A stretch of DNA of 64,000 nucleotides from TMED27 sp041397865. Its GTDB lineage: Bacteria > Pseudomonadota > Alphaproteobacteria > Micavibrionales > Micavibrionaceae. The notes beneath the pieces were generated by a model. It did no database searches, was not told where the DNA came from, and was given only the letters and a program-made list of their open reading frames with translations. Made by a program: the position numbers and the translations under genes. This document shows positions 1 through 9,336 of this stretch, piece by piece. Where the stretch lies: NCBI GenBank assembly GCA_041397865.1, contig JAWKVT010000001.1, positions 124,001 to 188,000 of the forward strand. Reading direction: 5' to 3'. Each line of letters opens with the position of its first letter. Position 1 is the first letter of the stretch.

Positions 1-300
1 AACCTGTTGGAGTTGCGTGAACAAAACCCCGCCAGCATAGCGGTTGTGGCCCAACTCTCCGTTATAGAGGCGAAGCTTGGCCGTTACGATGAGGCTATCC
101 GTTATCTCGGCGTCGCCGCAAGTATGGAACCGCAAAATGCCGGTCATGTCTTCAATATGGCTGTCATCGCCGACCGTGCCGGGGATAAAAAACAGGCCAT
201 CACATATTATGAGGAAGCCCTTGAGATTGACACCCTCTACGGCTCCGGGCGTTCTATTCCGCGCGACGCGGTTTTCGAGCGTTTGGCCGAGTTGCGGTGA
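1..300 (+). CDS. TPR-repeat protein, C-terminal fragment
   Basis: The reading frame is open from the first base of the window to a TGA at 298-300, so this is the C-terminal end of a longer protein that starts outside the window. The visible ~100 residues show tetratricopeptide spacing: an A..LGRYDEAIRYL helix pair, then NAGHVFNMAVIADRAGDKKQAI followed by YYEEALEID. TPR proteins are scaffolds. Because the next genes encode a prepilin peptidase, pilus ATPases and a secretin, this is probably a pilus-assembly TPR protein (MshN-like). The family is clear; the specific role is inferred from the neighbours. The stop lies 3 bases before the next start, which suggests co-transcription. Confidence 0.75.
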   Translation, partial: NLLELREQNPASIAVVAQLSVIEAKLGRYDEAIRYLGVAASMEPQNAGHVFNMAVIADRAGDKKQAITYYEEALEIDTLYGSGRSIPRDAVFERLAELR

Positions 301-303
301 GAT

Positions 304-1107
304 ATGCCGCCCGCCGAGACGCTTAAAATTCTCGAATATATCGTCGTTATAACGCTCGGGCTGTCTTTCGGCAGCTTCGCAACCGTTCTGGCCCATCGTG
401 GGAAAGTGTTCACCATCTGCGCCGGAGACGAAAAAGATAGCCGCGCCGCACGCTCTTATTGCCCTCGCTGTAAAGCCAGACTGGGAATTGTAGACCTTAT
501 CCCGGTTCTGTCATGGCTTGCCCAAAAGGGACGTTGCCGCCACTGCTCAGCACCAATTTCGTCGCTCTATCCGGCCATAGAAATGGCCGTTTTGCTGATG
601 GCGCTCAGCTATTTTCTTGTATACGGCCTGCATCCCTTTCCGAAGATGCTGGCCGCTTGCGCCGCATTTGCGATTCTCGCCGGGCTGTTTGTCTTCGATG
701 TAAGGTCGAAAATTCTGCCCAATAACCTCGTTGCCGTATTGGGGGTAATCGGAATTTTTTACCGTTTCTGGCCCGCATATATTCAGGCTGGTTATGAAAC
801 GCAAATCATCGAATATGGCGGCGGCGCGTTTGTTTATGCAGCTTTTATCTGGATTGTCGGCTGGGCCATGCAAAAATTCCTGCGCAAACCCGTGCTGGGC
901 ATGGGGGATGTAAAGTTTTTCGCCGCCGCCGGGCTGTGGCTGGGCATCTCGAACTTAGGAACGTTTTGTATGCTCTCGGGCGTTTTTGGTGTGATTTTCG
1001 GGCTTTTTTGGCGTAAAATAAAAGGAGAAGCCGCCTTTCCCTTTGGTCCGGCGCTGATTATATCATTTTTTGTACTTTTGTTATTGGACGGTTCTCATTG
1101 GCCCTAA
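304..1107 (+). CDS. pilD: Prepilin leader peptidase/N-methyltransferase (A24 family)
   Basis: 267-residue inner-membrane protein that cleaves the leader of type IV prepilins and methylates the new N-terminus. The N-terminal domain has the zinc-binding pairs C53-x2-C56 and C78-x2-C81 (CPRC and CRHC). The two catalytic aspartates are visible: D132 in FDVRSKILPN and D202 in the GMGDVKF motif. Several hydrophobic segments follow the family pattern, and the length is normal for a bifunctional PilD/GspO enzyme. It starts 3 bases after the upstream TPR gene. The likely substrate in this window is the prepilin encoded at about 8.4-9.2 kb. The symbol follows the general family; an MSHA- or Gsp-specific name is equally possible. 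Confidence 0.93.
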   Translation: MPPAETLKILEYIVVITLGLSFGSFATVLAHRGKVFTICAGDEKDSRAARSYCPRCKARLGIVDLIPVLSWLAQKGRCRHCSAPISSLYPAIEMAVLLMALSYFLVYGLHPFPKMLAACAAFAILAGLFVFDVRSKILPNNLVAVLGVIGIFYRFWPAYIQAGYETQIIEYGGGAFVYAAFIWIVGWAMQKFLRKPVLGMGDVKFFAAAGLWLGISNLGTFCMLSGVFGVIFGLFWRKIKGEAAFPFGPALIISFFVLLLLDGSHWP

Positions 1108-1223
1108 AAAACGTTAAGATAAAGAATAACGTGATCTTTACCTTCCGTTTAGGAAATTGCGTTACAACTAATAGAGGCAAAAGTCTTTTGCTTTCAGAAT
1201 TTTAAAAGAAAAGGAAACGGTTC

Positions 1224-2390
1224 TTGGATCTTACTCAACTCCTTGCTTTTACCATGCAAAACAATGCGTCCGACCTGCACTTAAGCGCCGGAAGCCCTCC
1301 GATCATCCGTGTAAACGGCTTGATAAAGCGCGTAAAGGCTGACGCTTTATCAAGCGACGATATCCGCACGATGCTCTATTCCGTGATGACGGAGGACCAG
1401 CGGGCCGAGTACGAAAAAAACATGGAGCTGGATTTCGCCATTGCGCTGGGCGAAAAAGCTCGTTTCCGCGTCAACGGCTTTACAACGCGCCTCGGTGCAT
1501 CGGCGGTGTTCCGGACAATTCCGACGGAAGTGCCGACAATGGAGGATCTCGGGCTCCCGCCTGTTATGCGGCGCTTTTCGGAACTGGAAAAAGGAATTAT
1601 CCTTGTTACCGGCCCGACAGGTTCCGGTAAATCGACAACGCTTGCCTCCATGGTCAATCATATCAACCTGACCATGTCGAAGCACATCCTCACAATCGAA
1701 GATCCCGTCGAATTTTTCCACGAATCGAAAAAAAGCTTGGTCAACCACCGCGAGGTCGGAACAGACACAAGCTCTTTCGCTCGCGCGCTGAAGAGCGCCC
1801 TGCGCGAAGACCCCGATGTTATTCTCGTCGGAGAGATGCGCGACTACGAAACGATTTCTCTCGCATTGACGGCTGCCGAAACAGGACACCTCGTTTTCGC
1901 CACGCTGCACTCTAATTCCGCTGCGAAAACCATAGACCGCGTGATCGACGTATTCCCGACCGGGGATAAGGAAATGGTGCGCGCAATGCTCGCCAGTTCG
2001 CTTCAAGGCGTGGTCGCGCAAACGCTCGTGCGAAGAGCTGATGGGGGCGGGCGCGTCGGTGCGTTCGAAATCCTTGTCGGAACGAACGCTGTGCGCAACT
2101 TGATTCGCGAAAACCAGATTCCGCAAATGTATTCCATGATGCAAACAGGTTCGCGCTATGGCATGGTCACGATGCAGGATTCGATTGCCGACCTGTTTGA
2201 ATCCGGAATAATAGACAAAGATGAAGCCCGGCGCGCAACGCTCCTCACAACGGGAGACGAGGGTGAGAGCGATGACGAATACGCAGCCGGCGCACTCGGA
2301 GGGGCTAAATTAACCGAAAACGCCGGTATGCCGACCTCAGGCAGAAGAGCTGGCGCGTCCGGTTCAGGTGAAGAAGGATACTCATTTTGA
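1224..2390 (+). CDS. pilT: PilT-type pilus retraction ATPase
   Basis: 388-residue hexameric secretion ATPase of the PilT family. The Walker A motif GPTGSGKS is at residues 130-137, the Asp box ILTIEDPVEF at about 155-164, Walker B DPDVILVGEMRD at 197-207, and the His box TGHLVFATLHS at 220-230. PilT-type enzymes power retraction of type IV pili at the inner-membrane base. The start is a TTG at 1224 preceded by AAGGAAACGG; no ATG with a better site is nearby. The last ~50 residues are a low-complexity Gly/Ser/Glu tail beyond the usual PilT end. The stop overlaps the start of a second PilT-like gene by four bases, so the two are translationally coupled. Confidence 0.92.
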   Translation: MDLTQLLAFTMQNNASDLHLSAGSPPIIRVNGLIKRVKADALSSDDIRTMLYSVMTEDQRAEYEKNMELDFAIALGEKARFRVNGFTTRLGASAVFRTIPTEVPTMEDLGLPPVMRRFSELEKGIILVTGPTGSGKSTTLASMVNHINLTMSKHILTIEDPVEFFHESKKSLVNHREVGTDTSSFARALKSALREDPDVILVGEMRDYETISLALTAAETGHLVFATLHSNSAAKTIDRVIDVFPTGDKEMVRAMLASSLQGVVAQTLVRRADGGGRVGAFEILVGTNAVRNLIRENQIPQMYSMMQTGSRYGMVTMQDSIADLFESGIIDKDEARRATLLTTGDEGESDDEYAAGALGGAKLTENAGMPTSGRRAGASGSGEEGYSF

Positions 2391-3541
2391 CGACAGGCGC
2401 ACCAGATGTTTCCGTGATGCTGAATTACCTGATTGCGATGAAGCAACGTCAGGCCAGCGACTTGTACCTGACCGTCGGGCGCAGCCCCACATTGCGCGTT
2501 GAGGATAAAATGGTGCCCGCAGCCGATGATGTTCTCGATGTGCATGATATCGAAAATATTCTGACGGCTATTCTCACCAGCCGCCAAAGGCGCGAGTTTG
2601 ATGGCGCTATGGAACTGAACACAGCTCTGGATATGGGCGAGCATGGGCGCTTCCGCGTGAATGTGTTGAAGCAGCGGCAGGTGCCCGCCCTTGTCATCCG
2701 CCGCATTACCTCTGAAATCCCGAGCTTTGAAGAGTTGCACTTGCCGCAGGTTCTTGAAAAACTGGCATTGGAAAAAAGAGGACTCGTTTTGGTGACGGGG
2801 ATCACAGGCTCCGGTAAGTCCACGACGCTGGCCTTAATGGTTGACCACCGCAACGCCAGCAGCGAGGGCCATATCATCACGATTGAAGACCCCATCGAAT
2901 ATTTCCACGACCATAAAAAATCCGTCATAACCCAGCGCGAAGTCGGTGTGGATACCGAAAGCTACGCGGTCGCGATGAAGAACGCGCTGCGCCAGCGCCC
3001 CGACGTAATTCTTGTCGGGGAGATCCGCGATCAGGAGGTGATGGATCAGGCTCTGACGATCACTGAAACCGGTCATCTCTGTCTGGCAACGATTCATACG
3101 AATAACGCCTATCAGGCGATTGAACGTATCGTGAATTTCTTCCCCGAAGAGCTTGCCAAGCAGGTGCGCCTGAATCTGGCTATGAATTTAAAAGCCATTA
3201 TCTCCCAGCGTCTCGTTCCCGGCGTAAGTGAGGAGCTTGTCCCGGCCGTTGAAATCATGTTGAATCAGGGACTGGTAAGGGAGTTGATCCTGAAAGGGGA
3301 GATCACCAAGATCAAAGACGTGATGGAACAAAACAACAGTCTGGGCATGTGTACATTCGACCAGTCGTTGCTCAAGCTGTTTGAGGAAAAGTTAATCAGC
3401 GAAGAAACGGCGATGACGAACTCCGACAGACCGTCTGACCTGAAGCTTAGGATTCAGCAGATCAAACTCTCCGGTCCCGGTGGCGGGCATAACTCCGGAC
3501 TGGGGAAAGTCGACATCTCCCGCATTAGTCTCGGCGACTGA
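2387..3541 (+). CDS. pilU: PilU/PilT-like pilus ATPase (second paralogue)
   Basis: 384-residue paralogue of the preceding ATPase with Walker A GITGSGKS at residues 138-145, an Asp box around TIEDPIEYF, Walker B RPDVILVGEIRD and a TGHLCLATIHT His box. In other bacteria PilU is a PilT paralogue that assists retraction. The C-terminal extension and pairing with PilT fit PilU better than a second PilT, though the names are interchangeable at this resolution. The start is a TTG overlapping the TGA of the previous gene (TTGA). Sequence divergence from its neighbour is large, so the pair is an old duplication. Confidence 0.88.
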   Translation: MTTGAPDVSVMLNYLIAMKQRQASDLYLTVGRSPTLRVEDKMVPAADDVLDVHDIENILTAILTSRQRREFDGAMELNTALDMGEHGRFRVNVLKQRQVPALVIRRITSEIPSFEELHLPQVLEKLALEKRGLVLVTGITGSGKSTTLALMVDHRNASSEGHIITIEDPIEYFHDHKKSVITQREVGVDTESYAVAMKNALRQRPDVILVGEIRDQEVMDQALTITETGHLCLATIHTNNAYQAIERIVNFFPEELAKQVRLNLAMNLKAIISQRLVPGVSEELVPAVEIMLNQGLVRELILKGEITKIKDVMEQNNSLGMCTFDQSLLKLFEEKLISEETAMTNSDRPSDLKLRIQQIKLSGPGGGHNSGLGKVDISRISLGD

Positions 3542-3676
3542 TTTTCCCTTCTGGATAAACCTGTTTCTAACCCGAACTTACCCCTACATTTCCGATAAAA
3601 ATATGCTATGCTTTATGAGAATCGCGCAATGTGCATTCGCACGCGTATGACCGTTCTATATTTAAGGCTGCTGTTC

Positions 3677-5572
3677 ATGACTGTTTTTCAACTGGCTCAA
3701 AAAACGTTTTCAATCAGATTGGCATTGAATGCCGTTTGTCTCTTTTCTACGCTCTTTATGGTGTCGTCCTGCGATATGGCGAAAAACCAGCTTAAAACGG
3801 ACAGGGAAGGCGATGCGCAGTTCCAGGATTACCGCGACGGTCTGGCCACACGCATCCCTGATACGGAAGATGACGTATCCGCGCCGGGCAAAATCCCCGG
3901 TCTTCAGCCCTATGTTGCCGAAACCGACGGCACGATGAAATCTATGCCTCTGGTTTCGATTACGGTGAACCAGACCGTTCCTGTACGTGATGCGTTGTAT
4001 GAACTCGCGCAACAGGCCGATTACGATGTCGAGCTGGACCCGCGCATTCGCGGCTCTATTATCTTTACCGCGCGCAACCGTCCGTTTGATGAAGTCGTCG
4101 GACGCATCGCCGATATTGCCGGTCTGCGCTACAAATTCAACGACGATGTCTTGCGCGTGGAACTGGATACGCCCTACAGCCATGTCTATAAAGTTGATTA
4201 CCTCAGCTATGTCCGCAGCAGCAAAAGTAAGGTCAGCAATAACATCTCCGTTGTTTCCGGTGACGGTGCGGATTCAGGCTCGGATTTTGCCGCCAAGTCG
4301 GAAAGCGAGATCAATTTCTGGGGTGAACTGGAAACCAACCTTGACCAGATTGTGCGCGGCAATCAGACCGGCGCGCTGAAAACGAATCGCGATCCGCGGA
4401 TTGTCGCAACGGAGCAAAATCCCGATGTTCAGGCCGTTTCACCCAATGCGGACGGCACCGTAACGACGCAGGCGCCGCAGGCGACACTGCGTGTTGAATC
4501 TCTGCCCGTTGACGACGATACCGGCTCGGCTTCCGGGTCCGGCAAAAAAGATGAAAACCTTGGAACCTTCACCATCAATAAACAGGCCGGGTTGATTAAT
4601 GTTTTTGCAACCGAAAAGGCCCATAAAGAAGTCGCCGCTTATATGAAACTGCTGAAAAAAGCCGTAACGTCTCAGGTGCTTATTGAGGCAAAGGTGCTTG
4701 AAGTCACGCTGAATGACGAATACGCCACAGGCATAAGCTGGGGAAGCGTAGGCGGGCTTTTTAAAGACTTTGATTTCAGCTATTTCTCCGGCACCGGGAA
4801 TGCCCTGCTCGGAACGCTGGTCGGGGGAAGCGGCGTAACCTTTCCGCCTAATGGCATACAAACACCGGATACGAACGCCTTTACGGCATCCTATAATGGT
4901 AATGATTTGCAGGTTTTGATTGGCGCGGTTTCCCAGTTCGGAACTGTAAAAGCGCTGGCCAGCCCCCGCATGACAGTTTTGAATAACCAGTCTGCTGTTT
5001 TGAATGTTGCGACCAACAAGGTGTTTTTTGAGGTCGATATTGATGTTACAGCAACAGATGGAGGCGGAACGCAAACGGAAATTGAAAGCGAAATCCGCAA
5101 TGTTCCTGAAGGTGTGCTGGTAAACGTCCAACCTTCGATCAATTTGGAGGATCGTACAATTTCAATGTCCGTTCGCCCAACGGTAACACAGGTTGTTGAT
5201 GAAATACCTGACCCGGGTGTGTCCTTTGTCGTGAGGTCGTGTGGAGCCAGTTGTGCGGGAATTGAATCTCTGGTTCCGGAATTGAACGTTCAGGAGATCG
5301 ATTCCGTGATAAAGGTTCGTTCCGGTCAACCCATTGTTATGGGTGGTCTTTTACAGGATCGTATTCAAACAGGCGAGGCCGGTGTTCCCATTCTGGGTGA
5401 AGCGCCGATTATAGGCACTTTGTTTAAAGATCATGACGATCATGTTCAAAAAACAGAGCTTGTTATCTTCCTTAAGGCTACAATTTTGGACACCCCGGAA
5501 GAAAGCGTCCACAACACGGACAAAGATCTATATCGCCAGTTTTCATCTGATCGCCGTCCTTTGAAATTCTAA
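3677..5572 (+). CDS. mshL: Secretin lipoprotein of the MshL/PilQ type
   Basis: Outer-membrane channel protein for the pilus. From the ATG at 3677 (AAGG about nine bases upstream) it is 631 residues. A lipobox-like LFMVSSC places the lipidated cysteine about 32 residues from this start. Next come a secretin/TonB short N-terminal (STN) region, an N-domain with FTINKQAGLINVFAT, and the secretin domain with VLIEAKVLEVTLNDEYATGISWG and the C-terminal VRSGQPIVMGGLLQDR. The frame is also open to an ATG at 3608, but that start has no ribosome site and would put the lipobox too far in. The MshL-type layout and the absence of AMIN domains favour MSHA-like rather than classical PilQ. It continues the pilus operon. 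Confidence 0.85.
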   Translation: MTVFQLAQKTFSIRLALNAVCLFSTLFMVSSCDMAKNQLKTDREGDAQFQDYRDGLATRIPDTEDDVSAPGKIPGLQPYVAETDGTMKSMPLVSITVNQTVPVRDALYELAQQADYDVELDPRIRGSIIFTARNRPFDEVVGRIADIAGLRYKFNDDVLRVELDTPYSHVYKVDYLSYVRSSKSKVSNNISVVSGDGADSGSDFAAKSESEINFWGELETNLDQIVRGNQTGALKTNRDPRIVATEQNPDVQAVSPNADGTVTTQAPQATLRVESLPVDDDTGSASGSGKKDENLGTFTINKQAGLINVFATEKAHKEVAAYMKLLKKAVTSQVLIEAKVLEVTLNDEYATGISWGSVGGLFKDFDFSYFSGTGNALLGTLVGGSGVTFPPNGIQTPDTNAFTASYNGNDLQVLIGAVSQFGTVKALASPRMTVLNNQSAVLNVATNKVFFEVDIDVTATDGGGTQTEIESEIRNVPEGVLVNVQPSINLEDRTISMSVRPTVTQVVDEIPDPGVSFVVRSCGASCAGIESLVPELNVQEIDSVIKVRSGQPIVMGGLLQDRIQTGEAGVPILGEAPIIGTLFKDHDDHVQKTELVIFLKATILDTPEESVHNTDKDLYRQFSSDRRPLKF

Positions 5573-5584
5573 AAGGTTTCGTCC

Positions 5585-6346
5585 ATGTCGCTCACCATGA
5601 TCCGTTACGTAGTCAGGGCCGCGGTTCGTGACAAGCTCATCATCGGCCTTTGTTTCTTGCTGATTATGGCCGTCTCGCTTTCTGTTTTTATGGGTGCGGC
5701 GGCTTTAACCGAACAAGACAGGTTTGTCGCGGTCTTTGCCGCCGGTTCAATCCGTATTCTCAATGCATTCGGTCTGGTTCTTTTTGTTGTCTTCTTTATC
5801 CGCCGCAGCTTTGAAACGCGCGATATAGAGCTTATGCTCTCGCGCCCCATAGGACGCATCCAGCTTGTGTTGTCCTATGCCGCGGGCTTTTCGATTCTCG
5901 CTGTTTTCCTCGGCGTTGTATCGGGAGTATGCGTCAGCGCACTCTCCCCGCATCTCTTCTCAAACGGTCATATCCTTTGGACCGCCAGCCTTATTGTTGA
6001 AAACATCCTGATGGTCAATGTGGCGTTATTTTTCTCCATGATTCTAACCAGCGCTCCTAGCTGCGCCTTCGCAAGTCTGGGTTTCTACGTTCTTTCACGC
6101 ATGATGTCGCAAATTCTGGGTATTATAGATTCGGGGAAATCGCTTCTGGATATACAGATCATGGAAACGCTTATGCAGGTAATTTCCGCGCTGATGCCGC
6201 GCCTTGACCTGATGGCTCAGACATCGTGGCTCGTTTACGGACCCGACCCGCGCGTTGGCTATAGCTTCATTCTTTTGCAGGGCATAATTTATGCAGGGTT
6301 GATTTTACTGGCAGCATTGATTGATTTGCGCCGCAGGCAGTTTTAG
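5585..6346 (+). CDS. ABC-2-type permease-like membrane protein
   Basis: 253 residues with about six predicted membrane spans. The segment RRSFETRDIELMLSRPIGR after the second span resembles the coupling region of ABC-2 family permeases. No ATP-binding partner is encoded beside it, so function cannot be assigned. It starts 12 bases after the secretin stop and is followed 26 bases later by another membrane protein, which makes it part of the pilus-linked operon. In MSHA-like loci such an accessory membrane gene could serve anchoring or assembly, but that is a guess from position only. Confidence 0.6.
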   Translation: MSLTMIRYVVRAAVRDKLIIGLCFLLIMAVSLSVFMGAAALTEQDRFVAVFAAGSIRILNAFGLVLFVVFFIRRSFETRDIELMLSRPIGRIQLVLSYAAGFSILAVFLGVVSGVCVSALSPHLFSNGHILWTASLIVENILMVNVALFFSMILTSAPSCAFASLGFYVLSRMMSQILGIIDSGKSLLDIQIMETLMQVISALMPRLDLMAQTSWLVYGPDPRVGYSFILLQGIIYAGLILLAALIDLRRRQF

Positions 6347-6372
6347 TTTTCCCGGAGCTTTAAGGCAGAAAA

Positions 6373-7110
6373 ATGCATCACGCTCAAAAAACGCTCCTCG
6401 TCCTCTCGGCTCTGTTTGCGCTTAGCATTACGCTCAATGTTGCCCTGTGGTTTTCTGTTCGCGCCGTTCAGGTTGAATGGAAAAGCGTCCCGCCCACGCC
6501 CGGCCTGTCCGGTGCGCTATGGACCACCCTTGGCGATGCGCAATTTGCCTTCCGCTCCTACGGCATTATGATTCAGAATATGGGTGATACCGCCGGAAGA
6601 ACCACAAGCCTGAGAGACTATGATTACAACGCTTTGGGGGAGTGGTTCCGTCTGTCGCATGAACTTGACCCCGAATCTGGGTTTATGCCGCTTTTGGCCG
6701 GATATGTTTTCGGAGCCATAAGAGACCACCCGGAAAAGTTACCGCCCATTATTGATTATCTTGAACAGGCTGCTGGAAACGGACAGGGGCAGAAATGGCG
6801 TTTTCTTTCACAAGCGGTTTTCCTTGCGCGTTACAGAATGAATAATATGAATAAAGCTCTTGATCTGGCCTATAAGTTGGCAGCCTTTGAAAACCCGGAT
6901 ATGCCGGGTTGGACACGCCAAATGCCGGTTTTCATCCTCACCGCGCAGGGCGAAAAGCAGGCCGCCTATGAGATCATGACAAATCTCTTGAAATCTGAAG
7001 CAGACAACTTGCATCCGAATGAAGTCAATGCGACACTGGCCTATATTTGTGAACATATATTGGATGAACGCGAAGCCGTAGCGGACCCGCTGTGCAGCAT
7101 TTTCCACTAA
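6373..7110 (+). CDS. Membrane-anchored TPR-like protein of unknown function
   Basis: 245 residues. An N-terminal hydrophobic segment (residues ~8-28, LLVLSALFALSITLNVAL) anchors an otherwise soluble, helix-rich domain. YNALGEWFRLSHELDPESGFMP and MNKALDLAYKLAAFENPD look like tetratricopeptide-type helical pairs, but no canonical repeat is clean. It lies between the ABC-2-like membrane protein and an AraC-type regulator, all on one strand with short gaps. A role as a pilus or envelope accessory factor is inferred from context only; I do not recognise the family. Confidence 0.55.
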   Translation: MHHAQKTLLVLSALFALSITLNVALWFSVRAVQVEWKSVPPTPGLSGALWTTLGDAQFAFRSYGIMIQNMGDTAGRTTSLRDYDYNALGEWFRLSHELDPESGFMPLLAGYVFGAIRDHPEKLPPIIDYLEQAAGNGQGQKWRFLSQAVFLARYRMNNMNKALDLAYKLAAFENPDMPGWTRQMPVFILTAQGEKQAAYEIMTNLLKSEADNLHPNEVNATLAYICEHILDEREAVADPLCSIFH

Positions 7111-7140
7111 AACAAAAACGGTGCATCAGACAAATAAACC

Positions 7141-8211
7141 ATGAACCAGATCGCTTTTTCACTCCCTGAAATCCTTGCCTTGATCGGGATGATCCAATGC
7201 ACCTATTTAATCGTGCATATGGGCTTGCGCTCGCGGCAAATTGCGCATGTCGTTCTGCCTCTCCTGTATTTCCTCGCTCTTGGTCTGGCCTTTACGACAG
7301 ATTTCGCGCAAAGCCGTATGCAGATTGAAAGCGACCCGTATTTTTATATACAATGGATGTTGTGGTTTATCGGCCCGCCTTTGAGTGTGCTGCTGGTCAT
7401 CCAACTGGCTGATACGGGCAAAGGCATCTCCATAAGGGATTACTGGATTTTATTGCTGCTGCCTCTGAGCTTTCTGCTTTCCGTATCGGGCACCGGAGCA
7501 ACCATAGAGTGTATGCCGTCGCAGCCCTGTGAGGCTCGGCGCGAGCTTTTAAAAGTCACCGGTCTTATGGCCGGAACGATCAGCCTTTTGATTATTTTCA
7601 GCAAAAAAGGGCTCTTAAAAAACATCGCCCGCCAAAAGTTCGGCAAAGAGCGCTACTGGCTCATTTTCTCGCTCATTGTTCTTAACACTTTGTTCTTGCT
7701 TGTCATGCTCCTTGGGTTAACCGGTTATATCGGCGAAAACGAAACACTGCTGCTCAAAAGCGTTCTGGGCATCGGTTTTGTCTATCTGGTCAGCACCAGC
7801 CTCTTGCGCATTATTCCGCGTAATCAGCGCAGCCCTCAATCCGCCGGAGCCGAAAAACTCAGCGAGGAAGAGCGCGATCTGGCTGAAAAAATTGAAAATT
7901 TCATGCGTTTTGAAAAGGTTTATCAGGAGCAAACTTATTCACGCGCCGACCTTGCACGTGAGTGCAAGGTGTCCGAAACTATGGTTTCGCGCGTCATCAA
8001 CGTCCATTTCCAAAAATCCTTTCCGCAATTGATGAATGAATACCGTGTAGAGGACGCAAAACGCCTACTCACGGAAACCGAAGAGACCATTCAAAATATA
8101 GCGAAAGATGTCGGCTTTAACTCTCTTCCGTCCTTTAACCGCGTCTTCAAAGAGTTGGTAGGCAAGGCCCCCAGCGACTTTCGCAAAAAAGCCTCTCAAA
8201 ACATAAACTGA
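7141..8211 (+). CDS. Membrane-embedded AraC-family transcriptional regulator
   Basis: 356 residues with two parts. Residues 1 to ~225 contain about seven hydrophobic spans. Residues ~255-352 are a classic AraC double helix-turn-helix: YSRADLARECKVSETMVSRVIN for the first helix pair and ETIQNIAKDVGFNSLPSFNRVFKELVGKAPSDFRKK for the second, including the conserved GF..SFNR..K...G..P.DFR pattern. This multi-span sensor plus cytoplasmic AraC output is a known architecture; the ligand is unknown. It lies between the pilus operon and the prepilin gene, so control of pilin expression is a reasonable hypothesis. Confidence 0.85.
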   Translation: MNQIAFSLPEILALIGMIQCTYLIVHMGLRSRQIAHVVLPLLYFLALGLAFTTDFAQSRMQIESDPYFYIQWMLWFIGPPLSVLLVIQLADTGKGISIRDYWILLLLPLSFLLSVSGTGATIECMPSQPCEARRELLKVTGLMAGTISLLIIFSKKGLLKNIARQKFGKERYWLIFSLIVLNTLFLLVMLLGLTGYIGENETLLLKSVLGIGFVYLVSTSLLRIIPRNQRSPQSAGAEKLSEEERDLAEKIENFMRFEKVYQEQTYSRADLARECKVSETMVSRVINVHFQKSFPQLMNEYRVEDAKRLLTETEETIQNIAKDVGFNSLPSFNRVFKELVGKAPSDFRKKASQNIN

Positions 8212-8300
8212 TTAGTTTGTTTTTCTGACGTCCTTAACACGGGTTTTGAGTGTAAGTCGTTGCGTTTCTTAATAAATTCTTTAGAAAAAACGGGCCAAGC

Positions 8301-8306
8301 TATAAT
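8301..8306 (+). promoter_or_regulatory. Possible -10 element upstream of the prepilin gene
   Basis: A perfect TATAAT lies 113 bases upstream of the prepilin ATG, in the AT-rich gap after the AraC-type gene. The -35 is poor: TTTAGA at 8280-8285 leaves a 15-base spacer, so an activator would probably be needed. The neighbouring AraC-type regulator is an obvious candidate. I saw no sigma-54 site (TGGC-N8-TTGC) in the gap. Confidence 0.35.
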
Positions 8307-8419
8307 TATAGGGCTGTTTTGTGGGGGAGAATCTGTGTATACTCTTTAACGCGCATACTGACCATGCGCAAATCAACCCGCCTTATAATCTATTTCATTT
8401 TTTAAAGGAGAATTTGCGA

Positions 8420-9205
8420 ATGAAAACATCAATCGAAACACTCCGCCATGATCAACAGGGCTTCACCCTCGTTGAACTTGCGGTTGTGATGATTATCATC
8501 GGTCTGTTGATCGGTGGAATTCTGAAAGGACAAGAGCTTATCGTCAACGCGCGCGTGACGGCAACAGCTTCACAAATGGAATCCATGTCTGCGGCTGTTA
8601 ACGGCTTCCGCGATGCGTATAGCTCTATTCCCGGCGATATGTCCACGGCCCAGAACAGGCTGCCGAACTGCGCAGCGGCTACATTCTGCTTCAATGGTGG
8701 CGGAGATAGCCAGATTGGCCTTGGTGTTGGGGCTGCCGCAGCAGACCCGGCCGCAGGTAATGGCGCCCAGGAAGCCAGTAACTTTTTCATCCATCTCGCA
8801 CGCGGCGAATTCCTTACCGGTGTTTCCGGTGCAGCGGCTGCGATGGCGCCGGGGGTAACACACCCGGTAACACCTGCCGGTGGCGTCTTTAACGTTGGTG
8901 ACCGTACCGGACCTACGGCATCTTCCGCAGGTTTTGTCGCATCCAATAATGGTGTTGAACTGACAGGAACGATGTGGCTGACTCTTGTTTCTGCTCCGGC
9001 AACGGTTGTCGCTACAAATAATGGTCTCTTGACGGCGCAACAGGCTGCGCGTATTGACCGCAAGCTCGATGATGGCGCGCCCGATACCGGAAGCGTTATT
9101 GCCAGTAATGCAGGTGGTGCTGTTGGCGAGTGTGTTGACGCAGGGGCTGTTTATGCTGAAGGTCTGAACACTGTGGGCTGTTCGCTTGCATACTCATTAC
9201 GCTAA
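8420..9205 (+). CDS. Type IV prepilin (MSHA/PulG-like)
   Basis: 261-residue pilin precursor. A short leader ends in glycine before the processed N-terminus FTLVELAVVMIIIGLLIGG: the cleavage glycine is followed by F+1 and the conserved glutamate E5, then the hydrophobic assembly helix. The prepilin peptidase encoded at 304-1107 should process it. The globular part contains FRDAYSSIPGDM, common in pseudopilin-like minor and MSHA pilins, and is rich in Gly, Ala and Thr with few charges. The ATG at 8420 is preceded by AAAGGAG at a nine-base distance; an upstream GTG at 8321 is in frame but would give an unsuitably long leader. A strong terminator follows, so this is probably an abundant subunit made from its own transcript. 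Confidence 0.9.
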   Translation: MKTSIETLRHDQQGFTLVELAVVMIIIGLLIGGILKGQELIVNARVTATASQMESMSAAVNGFRDAYSSIPGDMSTAQNRLPNCAAATFCFNGGGDSQIGLGVGAAAADPAAGNGAQEASNFFIHLARGEFLTGVSGAAAAMAPGVTHPVTPAGGVFNVGDRTGPTASSAGFVASNNGVELTGTMWLTLVSAPATVVATNNGLLTAQQAARIDRKLDDGAPDTGSVIASNAGGAVGECVDAGAVYAEGLNTVGCSLAYSLR

Positions 9206-9221
9206 TATTTAAAGTATAATT

Positions 9222-9258
9222 CACAAAAAGCCCGGTTCATGCCGGGCTTTTTTTGTGT
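9222..9258 (+). terminator. Rho-independent terminator after the prepilin gene
   Basis: An 11-base-pair stem (AAAAAGCCCGG / CCGGGCTTTTT) with a six-base loop, followed by a T-run, 17-20 bases after the prepilin stop codon. Flanking CAC/GTG can extend the stem. Confidence 0.9.
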
Positions 9259-9336
9259 CTGAGCGTTGCTTCACAATCCCTCAAGGCGCATTTTCGGCCT
9301 TGAATGAGTATATATTCCTATAAAATTCACCCCCTG

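Noticed and set aside
8321..8419. N-terminal extension of the prepilin
   Set aside because: Would give a 46-residue leader before the cleavage glycine and lacks the ribosome site seen at 8404-8410.
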